From: Micromonospora sicca
Lineage (GTDB): Bacteria > Actinomycetota > Actinomycetes > Mycobacteriales > Micromonosporaceae
Length of the DNA: 38,692 nt
Assembly (NCBI RefSeq): GCF_003172935.1
Contig: NZ_QGKS01000310.1
Span: 1 to 38,692 of the forward strand
Direction: 5' to 3'
Part shown: in pieces, positions 1 to 8,547 of the stretch
Layout: every line of letters begins with the position of its first letter
Position numbering within the stretch: the stretch's first letter is position 1
The notes under the pieces: generated by a model
Database searches by the model: none
What the model was told of the DNA's origin: nothing
Seen by the model: only the letters and a program-made list of their open reading frames with translations
Made by a program: the position numbers and the translations under genes

Positions 1-20
1 CAGGACCGCGATCTGCTTGA

Positions 21-419
21 ACTCCAAGCCTTCGGCCAGGCCACGGGATATCTCTTCCCGATCACCCAAGGTCAACATCGCACGCACAGCGGAACATCCT
101 GTCCCACCCAACCGCCAAGATCAAATGCTACGACCGGCTGAACCTGCCAGCACTCTCCTTCATTGTGCAGGTCAACCCGGATCGGGCCGACACGGTGCGA
201 GAGTCGATCGACGCCATCGCCAACGGGAGCGGCGCGAAGACGACCAGGATCAAAGATCTGGGCACGGACGCCGTTACCTATGAGAGCGACGGCGCTCGGG
301 TGCTGGCCGTCGCCGTGCCCTACGAAAAGGAGCTGCGACTGCTGTTGTTCACCGGCCCAACGATCGTGCCGCAAAGCAAGTTCACCGAACTCGCCCAGCA
401 CGTCATCCCCCAGATCTGA
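21..419 (+). pseudogene. C-terminal fragment of a hypothetical protein (DUF3558-like?)
   Basis: The frame is open from position 21 to a TGA at 417-419. It has no convincing start: a GTG at 165 is the only usual start codon near the conserved-looking part. The last ~100 residues read like a folded domain: a cysteine near residue 36 (IKCYDRLNLPALSF), then IKDLGTDAVTYESDGARV and a C-terminal helix ending HVIPQI. The 'lone Cys, glycine-rich strands, C-terminal helix' layout resembles the C-terminal half of actinobacterial DUF3558 lipoproteins. That match is from memory and weak. The first 100 bases look more protein-like in another frame, so a frameshift or truncation is likely. No partner gene is visible because the window begins here. 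Confidence 0.35.
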
Positions 420-1051
420 GTGCCGGTCGCCGCTCGGACAGAACACACATCTCGCATCCGGGCAACCGCTAGCGGTTGCTGCATGAGGGATGGGGCGACG
501 CAAGCGAAGTAGCTGGCACCTCAAGGACTTGCTGATGGACAGAGAAGCGCCTCCACTAGCGGTAGCCGTAGGGGGTCCACGCAAAGGTCGAGCATGGAGG
601 GCTCCAGCGAGGGTGGCTCGGTTGTCGGAGCGGGTCCGGTCATTTGCGCCGGTCCGCTGGTAGGGGGGCGGCGTCCTGGTCGGGGCCGGACCGGTGGTCG
701 GGGCCGGATGGGCAGCCCGACCGGTTGCCGCGGTCGCCGGTGGGACGGAGGATCCGCCGCTCGCCGTGCCCTGGTTGCGGATCGGTACGGCGGCGCCGCT
801 CATAAGGGCCGGCAGGATCTCGACCTCGGCACGCAGGCGATGCCCCGAGGCTATGGACGGCGACGCCGCCGATCAGGCTCGTGAGGGCGTACCGGCCAGG
901 TAGGTGCACGACACCCGTACTCCGAACCGTTGGATGGCGCTGCTCTGCGCCCCAGCACCGCCACAGACAGCATCAGGGGCGCGACGTCTGGCCCCCTAGC
1001 GAGGGGCGACAGACGTAGGCCAAGCGGCGGCTGAGCCTGCATGACAGCACA
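420..1051. other. Gap without a supportable gene
   Basis: This 630-base stretch has long open frames on both strands, but all are Pro/Arg/Gly/Thr-rich and typical of chance frames in GC-rich DNA. On the minus strand, a start near 909 and a frame running leftwards from 803 could be joined by a frameshift into a Pro/Thr-rich secreted-like segment. I see no family motif and do not call it. No clear terminator or promoter was recognised. Confidence 0.5.
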
Positions 1052-1975
1052 CTATCCGCAGCTGAGGCGCTGTTCGTGCACGCGCAGAGCCACCGTCGTG
1101 GCGTCCAGCAGAGGAGTGGGTACGCCGAGCGCACGGGCCCGCGCCGTGAGGTCGCCGAAGATCTGCTCGGCCTCGGTCGGCTGCCTGGCGATCAGGTCCC
1201 GGTAGAGCGAGGCGGTGTCGGCCGAACCGGGCCGGGTCACGAAGGCCTGGACGTTGTCGAGGACCTGCTTCGGCACCGGATACCCGGCCGCTGCGGCGAC
1301 GGCCGCGGCCTCGGCTGCGATCTGCGGGCCGAGGCGGTCGCCTCCGGGGACTGCCACGGCGTCGCCCACCGAACCGCGTACCAGGGCGTTGAGGGCGCCG
1401 AGCGTGCTGATGAAGACCCACTTGTGCCACATGGCTCCGCGGATGTCCGGCGAGACGGAGAAGTCGAAGCCCGCGTCGGACAGCACCTCAGCGATCTGCT
1501 CGACGCGCTGCGACGTGCCACCCTGCTGTTCGCCGATGAGGATATCGGCCAGGGTGCCCAGCCGGACGATGTCACCCTCGGCGTCGAGCGTGGTGAGGAC
1601 GCGGACTACGCCGCCGAGCACGGCGTCCACGTCGAACCGCTCGTTCAGCGCGTCCATGTGGGCCATGCCATTCAAGAACGGGATCACCGTGGTACGCGGG
1701 CCGACCGCAGCGGCGATGTCGTCGATCGCCGTCGGCAGCGCGGTCGCCTTCACCGAGACGAGAACGACGTCGTAATGCCCGTCGATCTCGGCGGCGGTAA
1801 GGAGCCGTGGCATGAGCACGGTCTCGGTCCCCAGGCCGGTGATTCGCAGCCCGCGCTCGCGGAGCACGTCGGCGCGCTTGGGTCGGACGAGGAAGGTGAC
1901 GTCCCGGCCGGCCTGCTGGAGCTGGGCGCCGAAGTAGCCTCCGGTCGCGCCCGCTCCGACGACAAGAATCCTCAT
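1052..1975 (-). CDS. 2-dehydropantoate 2-reductase family protein (PanE/ApbA-like)
   Basis: This is a 307-aa protein of usual length for the ketopantoate reductase family (NADPH-dependent reduction of 2-dehydropantoate to pantoate in CoA synthesis; many paralogues act on other 2-oxo acids). Visible features are an N-terminal Rossmann motif GAGATGGYFG (7-16), the SVKATA segment with Lys76, PFLNGM with Asn102, and MWHKW with Lys185, which matches the catalytic lysine of the C-terminal ApbA_C domain. The start is the ATG at 1975. It faces a CGNR-type regulator, with a perfect palindrome 57 bases upstream, so control by that regulator is likely. No other pantothenate gene is nearby, so this is probably a paralogue with an unknown substrate. 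Confidence 0.88.
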   Translation of the reverse strand: MRILVVGAGATGGYFGAQLQQAGRDVTFLVRPKRADVLRERGLRITGLGTETVLMPRLLTAAEIDGHYDVVLVSVKATALPTAIDDIAAAVGPRTTVIPFLNGMAHMDALNERFDVDAVLGGVVRVLTTLDAEGDIVRLGTLADILIGEQQGGTSQRVEQIAEVLSDAGFDFSVSPDIRGAMWHKWVFISTLGALNALVRGSVGDAVAVPGGDRLGPQIAAEAAAVAAAAGYPVPKQVLDNVQAFVTRPGSADTASLYRDLIARQPTEAEQIFGDLTARARALGVPTPLLDATTVALRVHEQRLSCG

Positions 1976-2031
1976 GCGCCGAGACGTTACTAGTCGAGCC
2001 GGTAACTCAACAGCGCGCGTGGAGTGATCTG

Positions 2032-2054
2032 TGATACCGGTTGAACCGGTATCA
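2032..2054. promoter_or_regulatory. 23-bp perfect palindrome, probable operator
   Basis: Arms TGATACCGGTT and AACCGGTATCA are exact reverse complements around a single central G. The site lies in the divergent gap between the PanE-like gene (start 1975) and the CGNR-type regulator (GTG at 2062). Its right edge is 7 bases before that GTG, so a bound dimer would block the regulator's own promoter or leaderless start. A weaker related dyad (GAG-CCGGTAA-CTC) lies at about 1996-2008. Confidence 0.7.
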
Positions 2055-2061
2055 TCGAGCG

Positions 2062-2625
2062 GTGTTTCAGGATGAGGCGGCCTTCCGGTTCGTCGGCGGG
2101 CGGGTTTCGGTCGACTTCACCGCGACCCACGGCCTGCGGTGGCGTGACCCCAGCGTCGAACGCATCCCTGCCCCGGCCGATCTCGCGCGCTGGTTCATCG
2201 AGGCGGGTCTGGCCGACATCACCGTGCCGGTTTCCGCCTCGACCCTCCGCAGCGCCCGTGACTTGCGCGAAGCCCTCTACCGGCTGATGCGTGGCCGGGT
2301 CTTCCAGGAACCGCTGGACCGGCGAGCCATCGATGTGGTGAACCGCTGGGCGGCCAAGGCGCCACCCGCGGTCCGGCTCACGGCGGACGGCTCGGCGAAA
2401 CGTCTCGTGGAACCCACCGCCGGCGGGCTGCTGGCGTTCGTGGCTCGCGACGGCGTCGACCTGCTCGCCGGCCCCCACGCCAACCGCCTGCGGCAATGCT
2501 CCAGCGACACGTGCACGCTGCTATACCTGGACACGTCGCGGGCTAGCAGCCGCCGTTGGTGCTCCATGGAGGTCTGCGGCAGCCGCGACAAAATGGCCCG
2601 CTACCGCCAGCGCGCCGCCGTGTGA
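2062..2625 (+). CDS. CGNR zinc-finger / ABATE-domain transcriptional regulator
   Basis: This is a 187-aa protein from the GTG at 2062. The N-terminal part (FRFVGGRVSVDFTATHG, then RDLREALYRLM) is the stress-response (ABATE) domain of actinobacterial CGNR proteins. The C-terminal ~45 residues are the zinc ribbon: QCSSDTCTLLYLDTS followed by RRWCSMEVCGSRDKMARYR. The signature CGNR tetrad is CGSR here, a common variant. These proteins are thought to be DNA-binding regulators that control a neighbouring oxidoreductase. An earlier TTG at 2041 is in frame but lies inside the palindrome, so the GTG is preferred. It is divergent from the PanE-like gene, which is its likely target. Confidence 0.85.
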   Translation: MFQDEAAFRFVGGRVSVDFTATHGLRWRDPSVERIPAPADLARWFIEAGLADITVPVSASTLRSARDLREALYRLMRGRVFQEPLDRRAIDVVNRWAAKAPPAVRLTADGSAKRLVEPTAGGLLAFVARDGVDLLAGPHANRLRQCSSDTCTLLYLDTSRASSRRWCSMEVCGSRDKMARYRQRAAV

Positions 2626-3005
2626 TCCCACTTCGGCACGTTGTTGAGGAGGTGAGGCGACGCCGCCCAGTCGTTGGCGGTGCCAGTGGCGTGTGGTGCA
2701 AGATCACCGAAAAACTCGTCGACCTGCTGATAGGTGGTGCCGGGATGGCAGATGGCCCGGCCGAGGCCGTTCGCCGTCAGCAGTTCCCACCGAGCCTCGA
2801 CGGTTGGCGGTGGGGTCGCAGGACGACCGCCAGGGCTGCGCGACGCCAGGTCGGCCAGCCAATCGTGCACAGTCGCTGATCGGCGTAGGCCGCCACTTCG
2901 GCGCCGTGCTGTACGGGCTCTCGCGGTCCGCGGCGGCCGAGGCGAGCGGTCGCGTGCCACAGCAAGACTGCGGCCAGGCCGTTGCGGGCGTCGATCACGC
3001 GTCAA
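2601..3005 (-). pseudogene. Decayed hypothetical gene, frameshifted
   Basis: On the minus strand, a start near 2998 gives MIDARNGLAAVLLWHATARL followed by EPVQHGAEVAAYADQRL, which reads like real protein. The sense then continues in another frame as ATVHDWLADLASRSPG, PTVEARWELLTANGLG, AICHPGTTYQQVDEFFGDL and TGTANDWAASP. Joining the two frames near position 2875 gives one plausible protein of about 115-130 residues. The simplest reading is a gene broken by a frameshift. I do not recognise the family. It is convergent with, and abuts, the CGNR regulator gene. Confidence 0.35.
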
Positions 3006-3029
3006 GCACGAACCCCGTCAGGTGACGGT

Positions 3030-3230
3030 ATGGATCTGAACCGACTGAGAAACTGGCGCGAGGACCTGCGACACGCTGCCGCCTCCGCTCTCCTCGACTT
3101 CGAGACGCGCTACGGGTATCCGCCCGGCGAGAACAGCATCAGCCCACCCGGCCCCGCCGGTTCCGCCCGGCTCGCCGCACTCGACCCCCCTCCGAGCAAA
3201 TCACCGAGTTACAGACCGACCAAGGTCTGA
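3030..3230 (+). CDS. Small hypothetical protein
   Basis: An ATG at 3030 opens a 66-codon frame. The first ~35 residues (MDLNRLRNWREDLRHAAASA, then LLDFETRYGYPPGEN) look like a charged amphipathic helix with good codon use. The rest is Pro/Ser-rich low-complexity sequence. It may be a real small protein or the remaining N-terminus of a larger gene. I do not recognise it. It lies between the decayed gene and the membrane glycosyltransferase; a link to either is not shown. Confidence 0.3.
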   Translation: MDLNRLRNWREDLRHAAASALLDFETRYGYPPGENSISPPGPAGSARLAALDPPPSKSPSYRPTKV

Positions 3231-3281
3231 CCGATAGTCGGATTCGCAGAAAAGACCCAATAGGTCCCGCTTTCAAATAAA

Positions 3282-4814
3282 GTGAGGGCTGCTCGCACAA
3301 CCCCACCCTCCTCGCTGGACGCGGCCTGGCGTGACTCGTCGAGCGAGGTGTTGGTGCTCTCCCCATCCGTGACATCCCGGTCCGGCGCGCGACCCCTGGT
3401 CGCGGTGTGCGTGATCTTCGCCGCCGCGTCGCTGATCGCGGTACCGGCCAGTCTCGACCTCGGCTGGGACGAGGTCGTCTATGTGAGCCAGCACGGCACC
3501 CATGCGCCGCCGGCATTCATGAGCGCACCGCGCGCCCGGGGCGTGACCCTGCTCGTGTGGCCCGTAGCGTCCTGGCTCGACTCCACCGTCGTGCTTCGCC
3601 TGTTCCTCACCGTCACCGCGGCGGCGTCGCTCGGGCTGGGGTTCTGGGTGTGGTCGCGGGTGTCACGGCGGCCCGGCGCCGCCGCGATAGCCGCCGGGCT
3701 GTACGGGAGCCTCTGGACCGCCCTGTTCTACGCGAACGCCGCAATGCCCAACCACTACACGGCGATGGCGGCAGTGGCGGCGGTCGGGTGTTTCCTGCTG
3801 GCCGCGGCCGAGCCAGCCCGGCCCGGGGCGTACCTCGGGCTCGTCGCCGCCCTCGCCGTGGCCGCCCTGATGCGTCCGGCCGACGCCTTCTGGCTCGGGC
3901 TCCCGCTGCTCGCCGCCGCCGTCGCGGTGCCCGCGTTCCGGCGGTGGCGGCTGACCGCGGCGGTGGTCGCAGGCCTCGTGCTGGGCGGCGCACCGTGGGC
4001 GGTCGAGGCCGAGCTGCGCTACGGCGGGCTCCTGGAACGCATCCGTCAGGCCGGTCACGTGCAGGGCGGCACGAAGCTGCAGTTCTCCCTCGGGCACGTG
4101 ATCAGCACCCTGGACGGGCCGATCCTGTGCCGCCCGTGCGACAGCCCCGTGCGGTGGCCGGCGGTGCTGTGGTGGCTGGCGCTGGCGGTGCTGGTGCCAC
4201 TGGCTGTCCGGGCGGCTCACTTGGCGGGCATGGCGCGGACGGCATGGCTGCCATTCGTGGTCGCCGCCGCCATGGCCTTCCCGTACCTGTTCCTGATCGG
4301 ATACTCCGCACCCCGGTTCCTGCTGCCGGCCTACGCCGTTGCTCTGGTCTGCGCCATCCCGGGGCTCGCCGCATTGTTCTCCACGGCCGTCGGTCAGTGG
4401 CGGCGGGTCGTTGCCGCCGTGGTTGCGTTGGGCTTCGCCGGCCACCTCGCCATCCAGGCCGGCATCCTGCACCACGTCGTGGCGGAGCAGGTCCGCAGCC
4501 GCGGCGACTGGGCCCGCCTCGTCCAGACCCTGCGGTCGCACGGGGTGCGACCGCCGTGCGTGATCTCCGGCCACGAGGCCATCCCGATCGCCTACTACGC
4601 GGGTTGCCGTGCGCTGGAGGACCGGGGATACAACCGCAACGCGAGCATCGCGCAGCTGCGGCACGCCGCGGCGACCGGACGCTTCGCCCTGCTGGTCAAG
4701 GACTCCGCCCCGCCCGACTGGGCCAAGGACTGGCACCGGATTCCGGTGCCGAACCTCACCACCTCCGGCTGGGAGGTGTGCCTGCCGCAGCGCCCGGCGA
4801 CAGCACCGAGATAA
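3282..4814 (+). CDS. GT-C type membrane glycosyltransferase (GT39/ArnT-like)
   Basis: This is a ~510-aa multi-pass membrane protein with about 10-12 hydrophobic segments (first VAVCVIFAAASLIAVP, last near LFSTAVGQWRRVVAAVVAL) and a soluble C-terminal domain of ~110 residues. The acidic motif LGWDEVVYVSQ just after the first membrane segment fits the catalytic first loop of GT-C enzymes that use polyprenyl-phosphate sugars. The family transfers a sugar to lipid or protein on the outer membrane face. Its substrate is unknown. The GTG at 3282 gives the longest form; GTGs at 3348 and 3354 sit closer to a GCGAGG ribosome site and may be the true start, trimming 22-24 residues. The next gene begins 96 bases downstream on the same strand. 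Confidence 0.75.
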   Translation: MRAARTTPPSSLDAAWRDSSSEVLVLSPSVTSRSGARPLVAVCVIFAAASLIAVPASLDLGWDEVVYVSQHGTHAPPAFMSAPRARGVTLLVWPVASWLDSTVVLRLFLTVTAAASLGLGFWVWSRVSRRPGAAAIAAGLYGSLWTALFYANAAMPNHYTAMAAVAAVGCFLLAAAEPARPGAYLGLVAALAVAALMRPADAFWLGLPLLAAAVAVPAFRRWRLTAAVVAGLVLGGAPWAVEAELRYGGLLERIRQAGHVQGGTKLQFSLGHVISTLDGPILCRPCDSPVRWPAVLWWLALAVLVPLAVRAAHLAGMARTAWLPFVVAAAMAFPYLFLIGYSAPRFLLPAYAVALVCAIPGLAALFSTAVGQWRRVVAAVVALGFAGHLAIQAGILHHVVAEQVRSRGDWARLVQTLRSHGVRPPCVISGHEAIPIAYYAGCRALEDRGYNRNASIAQLRHAAATGRFALLVKDSAPPDWAKDWHRIPVPNLTTSGWEVCLPQRPATAPR

Positions 4815-4910
4815 GACGGCTGCGCGGCGGGTGCGGGCCGCGGACGGCTGCCGCGCCCGGCACCGCGCTCGTTCGGGCATACGCCGGGCGCCGGCGGGTA
4901 TGCGCGGCGG

Positions 4911-6446
4911 ATGTGCACCGGCGAGGTGACCCGGCTCTACCACCACCAGACGAACCAGTGCCGCGGCGGCCGGCCGCCGGGTGTCCCGGGGTTCGTCCCG
5001 ATGGACCCGAGCAACCGGCCCCAGCCCTTCAAACGCCATCTCGGGGCGCCGATGCACCCCCTGCCCCGCGACCTGCCGCCGACCGGGGCGCCGGCCGCGG
5101 CGACCCTGTCCGGACGCGTACCGCCGAGCGACCCGACCATCGACGGCGAACTCCTCGCCCGACTGCTGTTCTACTCGGCCGGCGTCACCCGAACCGCCGG
5201 AGACAACCTCTGGTTCAGGGCCGCCCCCTCCGCCGGCAATCTTCACCCCCTCGAGATGTACGTGGTGGCCGGCGAGGTGGCCGGGCTCGACGCCGGGCTG
5301 TACCACTTCGCGCCGGAGGTGTTCGGCCTGGAGGCACTCGCGGCCGGGGACCACCGCCGGGCGCTGGCCAACGCCACCGCCGACCCAGACGTCGCGGCCG
5401 GCCCGCTCGCCCTCGTCGTCACCGGCCTCCCGTGGCGCACCGCGTGGAAGTACGCCGAACGGGGGTGGCGGCACGTCTACTGGGACGCCGGGACAATGTT
5501 GGCGAATCTGCTCGCCGTCGCCGAAGGCCACGGGCTACCGGCGCGGGTACGGCTAGGCTTCGTCGACGCCGCCGTGTCTCGCCTGCTCGGCGTCGACGGC
5601 GTGACGGAGTTCCCGGTGGCGGTGATCACCTGCGGCCGACCCGCCGCGATCGCCGCCGCCGAGCCGGTCGAGCTACCTCCGCCGCCGTTCCCGCCGACAC
5701 CGCTCTCCCCCGCGCCGGTCGACTTCCCGCTGGTCAACCGGGTGCAGCAGGCCGGTGAGCTGACCACGGGCGACGACGTGACCGGCTGGCGGGCGGCCGC
5801 CGTCGCGGGCCTGCCCCGCGCCACCGACACCGTCGACGCACCGGTTGGGGCCGGCAGCGAGCCGATCGAGTCGGTCATCCTGCGCCGCGGCTCCACCCGG
5901 CGCATGCGCCGCCAACTCGCCCCCGCCGAGCTGCTGCACTGGGCGATGGCGGCGGCGACCCGAGCGGTCCCCGCCGACGCGATCCCGACCGGGACCACCC
6001 TGCTCTCCCACGAGGTCGCAGTCCACGCGGTGCACGGCACGGAGCCGGGCCTGTACCAGCAGGTCGACGGCCCGCCGCAGCTGCGCCGGCCGGCGCCGGA
6101 TGCCAAGGTTCGAACATTGAGCCAGGGGCTCTGCCTCGACCAGCCGCTCGGCGGCGACTCGGCGTACACCGACTTCGCCTGCGCCGATCTCGACCAGGTG
6201 CTCGGCGGGTACGGCGAGCGCGGGTACCGGGTCGCCCAGTTCGAGGCGGGGGTGGCCGCCGGCCGCCTGCAACTGGCCGCCTTCACCCTCGGTCACGGCG
6301 GCACCGGCCTGACCTTCTGCGACCAGGACGTCTCGGATGCGTTCGACACCCGTGCGGCCTGCATGCTGGCCATCGCCATCGGGCTACCCGCCTACCGGCC
6401 GAAGCCGGGCGGCCCGCCCGGCCGGCCCCGGCGGATCACCCGCTGA
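4911..6446 (+). CDS. SagB-type oxidoreductase with two nitroreductase-fold domains
   Basis: This is a 511-aa protein. Its N-terminus (TRLYHHQTNQ) matches the YHxxT opening of SagB/ThcOx-type dehydrogenases. The first FMN-dependent nitroreductase-fold domain (about 75-255) holds APSAGNLHPLEMYV, GLYHFAPEVF and WKYAERGWRHVYWDAGTML. After a Pro-rich linker, a second divergent copy (about 320-500) ends with GLTFCDQDVSDAF. SagB enzymes oxidise azolines to azoles in ribosomal peptide maturation, or catalyse related oxidations. No YcaO cyclodehydratase or precursor peptide is visible nearby, so the substrate is unknown and the oxidation may be unrelated to azole peptides. It may be cotranscribed with the upstream membrane glycosyltransferase. 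Confidence 0.8.
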   Translation: MCTGEVTRLYHHQTNQCRGGRPPGVPGFVPMDPSNRPQPFKRHLGAPMHPLPRDLPPTGAPAAATLSGRVPPSDPTIDGELLARLLFYSAGVTRTAGDNLWFRAAPSAGNLHPLEMYVVAGEVAGLDAGLYHFAPEVFGLEALAAGDHRRALANATADPDVAAGPLALVVTGLPWRTAWKYAERGWRHVYWDAGTMLANLLAVAEGHGLPARVRLGFVDAAVSRLLGVDGVTEFPVAVITCGRPAAIAAAEPVELPPPPFPPTPLSPAPVDFPLVNRVQQAGELTTGDDVTGWRAAAVAGLPRATDTVDAPVGAGSEPIESVILRRGSTRRMRRQLAPAELLHWAMAAATRAVPADAIPTGTTLLSHEVAVHAVHGTEPGLYQQVDGPPQLRRPAPDAKVRTLSQGLCLDQPLGGDSAYTDFACADLDQVLGGYGERGYRVAQFEAGVAAGRLQLAAFTLGHGGTGLTFCDQDVSDAFDTRAACMLAIAIGLPAYRPKPGGPPGRPRRITR

Positions 6447-6793
6447 CGGGTCCCGCTGGTGCTGGCTGTCCCGGCCCAGACGGTGGATCATGTACTAAAT
6501 TGTGACCGAGGATCGACACTAACCGATTCCCAACGCGGATTGCGGCTTCTCGGTGCCATCCCGCTCGGCTGACAGCCACTCTGCTGGGGCCTGACACGCC
6601 CGACCGGGTTGCCCGAGCATCCGACGACGAGACCGACTCGGCGGCCTCCACCACGAATAACGACGCGCGCTTGACCTGCCCGGACTGTGTTTTCGGCACC
6701 TACAGGCTTGTGTCGGGCGCCTGCCCGAACGCGCGCAGGTCCAGTCCGTCGCCAGCCGCACCTGTCCTTGACGGATCCACCGTCGCCGTTCGG
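6447..6793. other. Non-coding gap carrying repeat copy A
   Basis: There is no supportable gene. The main content is a ~200-base block (6500-6703) with a diverged, shortened partner at 8548-8660, listed separately. A short ACCCG/CGGGT stem surrounds the SagB stop codon and is too weak to call a terminator. Confidence 0.5.
6500..6703. repeat. Diverged direct repeat, copy A
   Basis: The segment opening with CCGAGGATCGACAC at 6505, through GCCATCCC and CTCGGCTGA, and the distal piece GCTTGACCTGCCCGGA recur in the same order and orientation at 8548-8660, at roughly 80% identity by eye. Copy A has about 87 extra bases between the two matching blocks. Together the copies bracket the flavin monooxygenase-like gene. 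They could be remnants of a mobile-element end or the scar of a duplication; no transposase is recognisable inside. Confidence 0.6.
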
Positions 6794-7846
6794 TCAGGCC
6801 GGGGCGGGCGCCGCCAGAAGCGCGCGCAGCTCGCGGACCGCTGCCCGCCCGGCGCGGTTCGCGCCGACTGTGCTCGCGGACGGCCCGTAGCCGACCAGGT
6901 GGATCCGGGGGTCGGCGACCACCCGGGTGCCGTCCACGACGATGCCGCCGCGGGGCCCTCGCAGCCGCAGCGGGGCCAGGTGGTCGAGCGCCGGCCGGAA
7001 GCCGGTGCACCAGAGGATGACGTCCACGTCCTGTGCCGCGCCGTCGCGCCACTGGACGCCGTCGGGGACGATCCGGTCGAACATCGGCCGGCGTAGGAGG
7101 AGACCGCGCTCCCGGGCTTCGAGCAGCTGCGGTGTCCACGACAGCTCGCTGGCGCTGGCGATGCTTCCCGGGGGCAGTCCGGCCCGTACCCGTGCCTCCA
7201 CCTTGGCGACCACCTCGCGTCCGTAGTCCGGGCTGAACGGCCCGTCCCGGAACACCGGCGGCCGGCGGGTGACCCAGGTCGTCGTCGCCGCGACGTCGGC
7301 GATCTCGACCAGGAGCTGCACGGCCGACGTTCCGCCCCCGACGACAACCACCCGCTTCCCTGCGAACTCCGCCGGCCCCCGGTAGTGGGCGGTGTGCAGC
7401 TGCCGCCCGCGGAACGTTTCCTGTCCCGGGTAGTACGGCACGAACGGCCTGGTCCACGTTCCAGTGGCGTTGATCAGTGCCCGGGTGATCCAGGTGCTGT
7501 TGTCGGATTCGACCAGGAGTCGTCCGTCGCGAGCGTTCCGGACGGCCGTAACGGCGACTGGCCGCTGCACGTCGATGCCGAATTCCCTCTCAAAGGCGGC
7601 GAAATAGGCCGGCACCGCGTCAGCGGCTGGTTCGTCCAGCGGCGGAGGCGTGAAGCGCATGCCGGGCAGGTCGAAGATCCCATGCACGGTCGCCATGCGC
7701 AGCGTCGGCCACCGATGCTGCCACGCCCCGCCGGGTGCCGGGTTGGCGTCCAGGACGGCCAAGTCAAGACCGGAGGAGCGCAGGTGGTACGCGCTGGACA
7801 GCCCCGCCTGTCCGGCCCCGATAACCACCGCATCCGTCTCCGGCAT
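6794..7846 (-). CDS. FAD-dependent NAD(P)-binding oxidoreductase (flavin monooxygenase-like)
   Basis: This is a 350-aa protein of the single-component flavin monooxygenase / CzcO-like group. The FAD-binding Rossmann motif is GAGQAG (10-15), followed by PGGAWQHRW. A second, NAD(P)-binding glycine motif VVVGGGTSAVQLL is near residue 170, and the late ILWCTGFRPALDHL matches the conserved ATG-type motif. Such enzymes oxygenate small soft nucleophiles or ketones with NADPH and O2 in the cytosol. The ATG start at 7846 is well defined. The gene stands alone between the two direct repeats with no same-strand partner close by, which suggests it arrived as a unit. The substrate is unknown. Confidence 0.82.
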   Translation of the reverse strand: MPETDAVVIGAGQAGLSSAYHLRSSGLDLAVLDANPAPGGAWQHRWPTLRMATVHGIFDLPGMRFTPPPLDEPAADAVPAYFAAFEREFGIDVQRPVAVTAVRNARDGRLLVESDNSTWITRALINATGTWTRPFVPYYPGQETFRGRQLHTAHYRGPAEFAGKRVVVVGGGTSAVQLLVEIADVAATTTWVTRRPPVFRDGPFSPDYGREVVAKVEARVRAGLPPGSIASASELSWTPQLLEARERGLLLRRPMFDRIVPDGVQWRDGAAQDVDVILWCTGFRPALDHLAPLRLRGPRGGIVVDGTRVVADPRIHLVGYGPSASTVGANRAGRAAVRELRALLAAPAPA

Positions 7847-8492
7847 GTGCCGGACAACGTCTCAGGCTCACCCGGGCCTTCCCACGGGCGATGGATGTCA
7901 CACCGCCCGGACGTACCCGCCAACCCGGCCCTGGCCCTGCCCGGTTCTCGGCGGCGACTGGGCGGTCGACGTCGTCCACCGCGGCGCCGACCTGGTCGAG
8001 TTCGACCGGGTCGCGGCGGACCAGCTCCAGGATCCCAGCACGTACGCGGCTGTCACCTCCGGCGCTACTTGCGGCAGCGGAATCGAGCGATCTGCTTCAG
8101 GTGGCCGGCGGAGCCCAGAGGCGCCGAGCCCGGCCCGGCGACAGAGCTGACCGCGGCGAAGGTGCAACAGTTCCTGACCGCCCCGCGCACGCGATCCCGG
8201 CCTGCGAATCTCTCAGAGCCTGGACGCGATCGCCTCGGCGGCATCCTCCACGAGTACGAGCATGCCGCGTGACCTGCGTGGACGAGGTTTTCGGCTACCG
8301 GCGGGTCGGTGGCGCCCGAGCGGACGGCGGGCCAACCGACCCGCCGCCCGCTTCCGAGTGGACCTCGCTACCCGATGGGTGCCCCCGTGGTCAACGCATC
8401 GACGCCCGGAGGCAAGATCACGCCGTGGGCGATCCTCGTCCAGGTTGGTGAGCCCACGGTGAGCCCAGGCGGCAGCAGCCCGAGAAACGATC

Positions 8493-8534
8493 AAGGCCGC
8501 TCACCTGAGTAACGCCAGGTCAACGGCCCTTTTG
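8493..8534 (+). terminator. Composite hairpin followed by a T-rich stretch
   Basis: Outer arms AAGGCCG / CGGCC(C)TT and inner arms ACCTG / CAGGT enclose AGTAACGC, and the structure is followed by TTTGCTT. This matches an intrinsic terminator reading rightwards. It probably ended the decayed rightward gene in this gap. Confidence 0.5.
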
Positions 8535-8547
8535 CTTCTACTCTGAT

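Noticed and set aside
72..803. A 243-codon minus-strand open frame
   Set aside because: It is Pro/Arg/Ala/Thr-rich throughout, has no domain, and overlaps the better-supported C-terminal fragment on the other strand. It is typical of chance frames in GC-rich DNA.
3663..5531. A 622-codon minus-strand frame
   Set aside because: It is antisense to the glycosyltransferase and SagB genes, with Arg/Gly/Gln-rich composition and no motifs.
3407..5758. A 783-codon plus-strand frame spanning two genes
   Set aside because: It is almost entirely Arg/Gly/Pro-rich and lies in a different frame from the clearly membrane-protein and SagB-coding frames, so it is a shadow of those genes.
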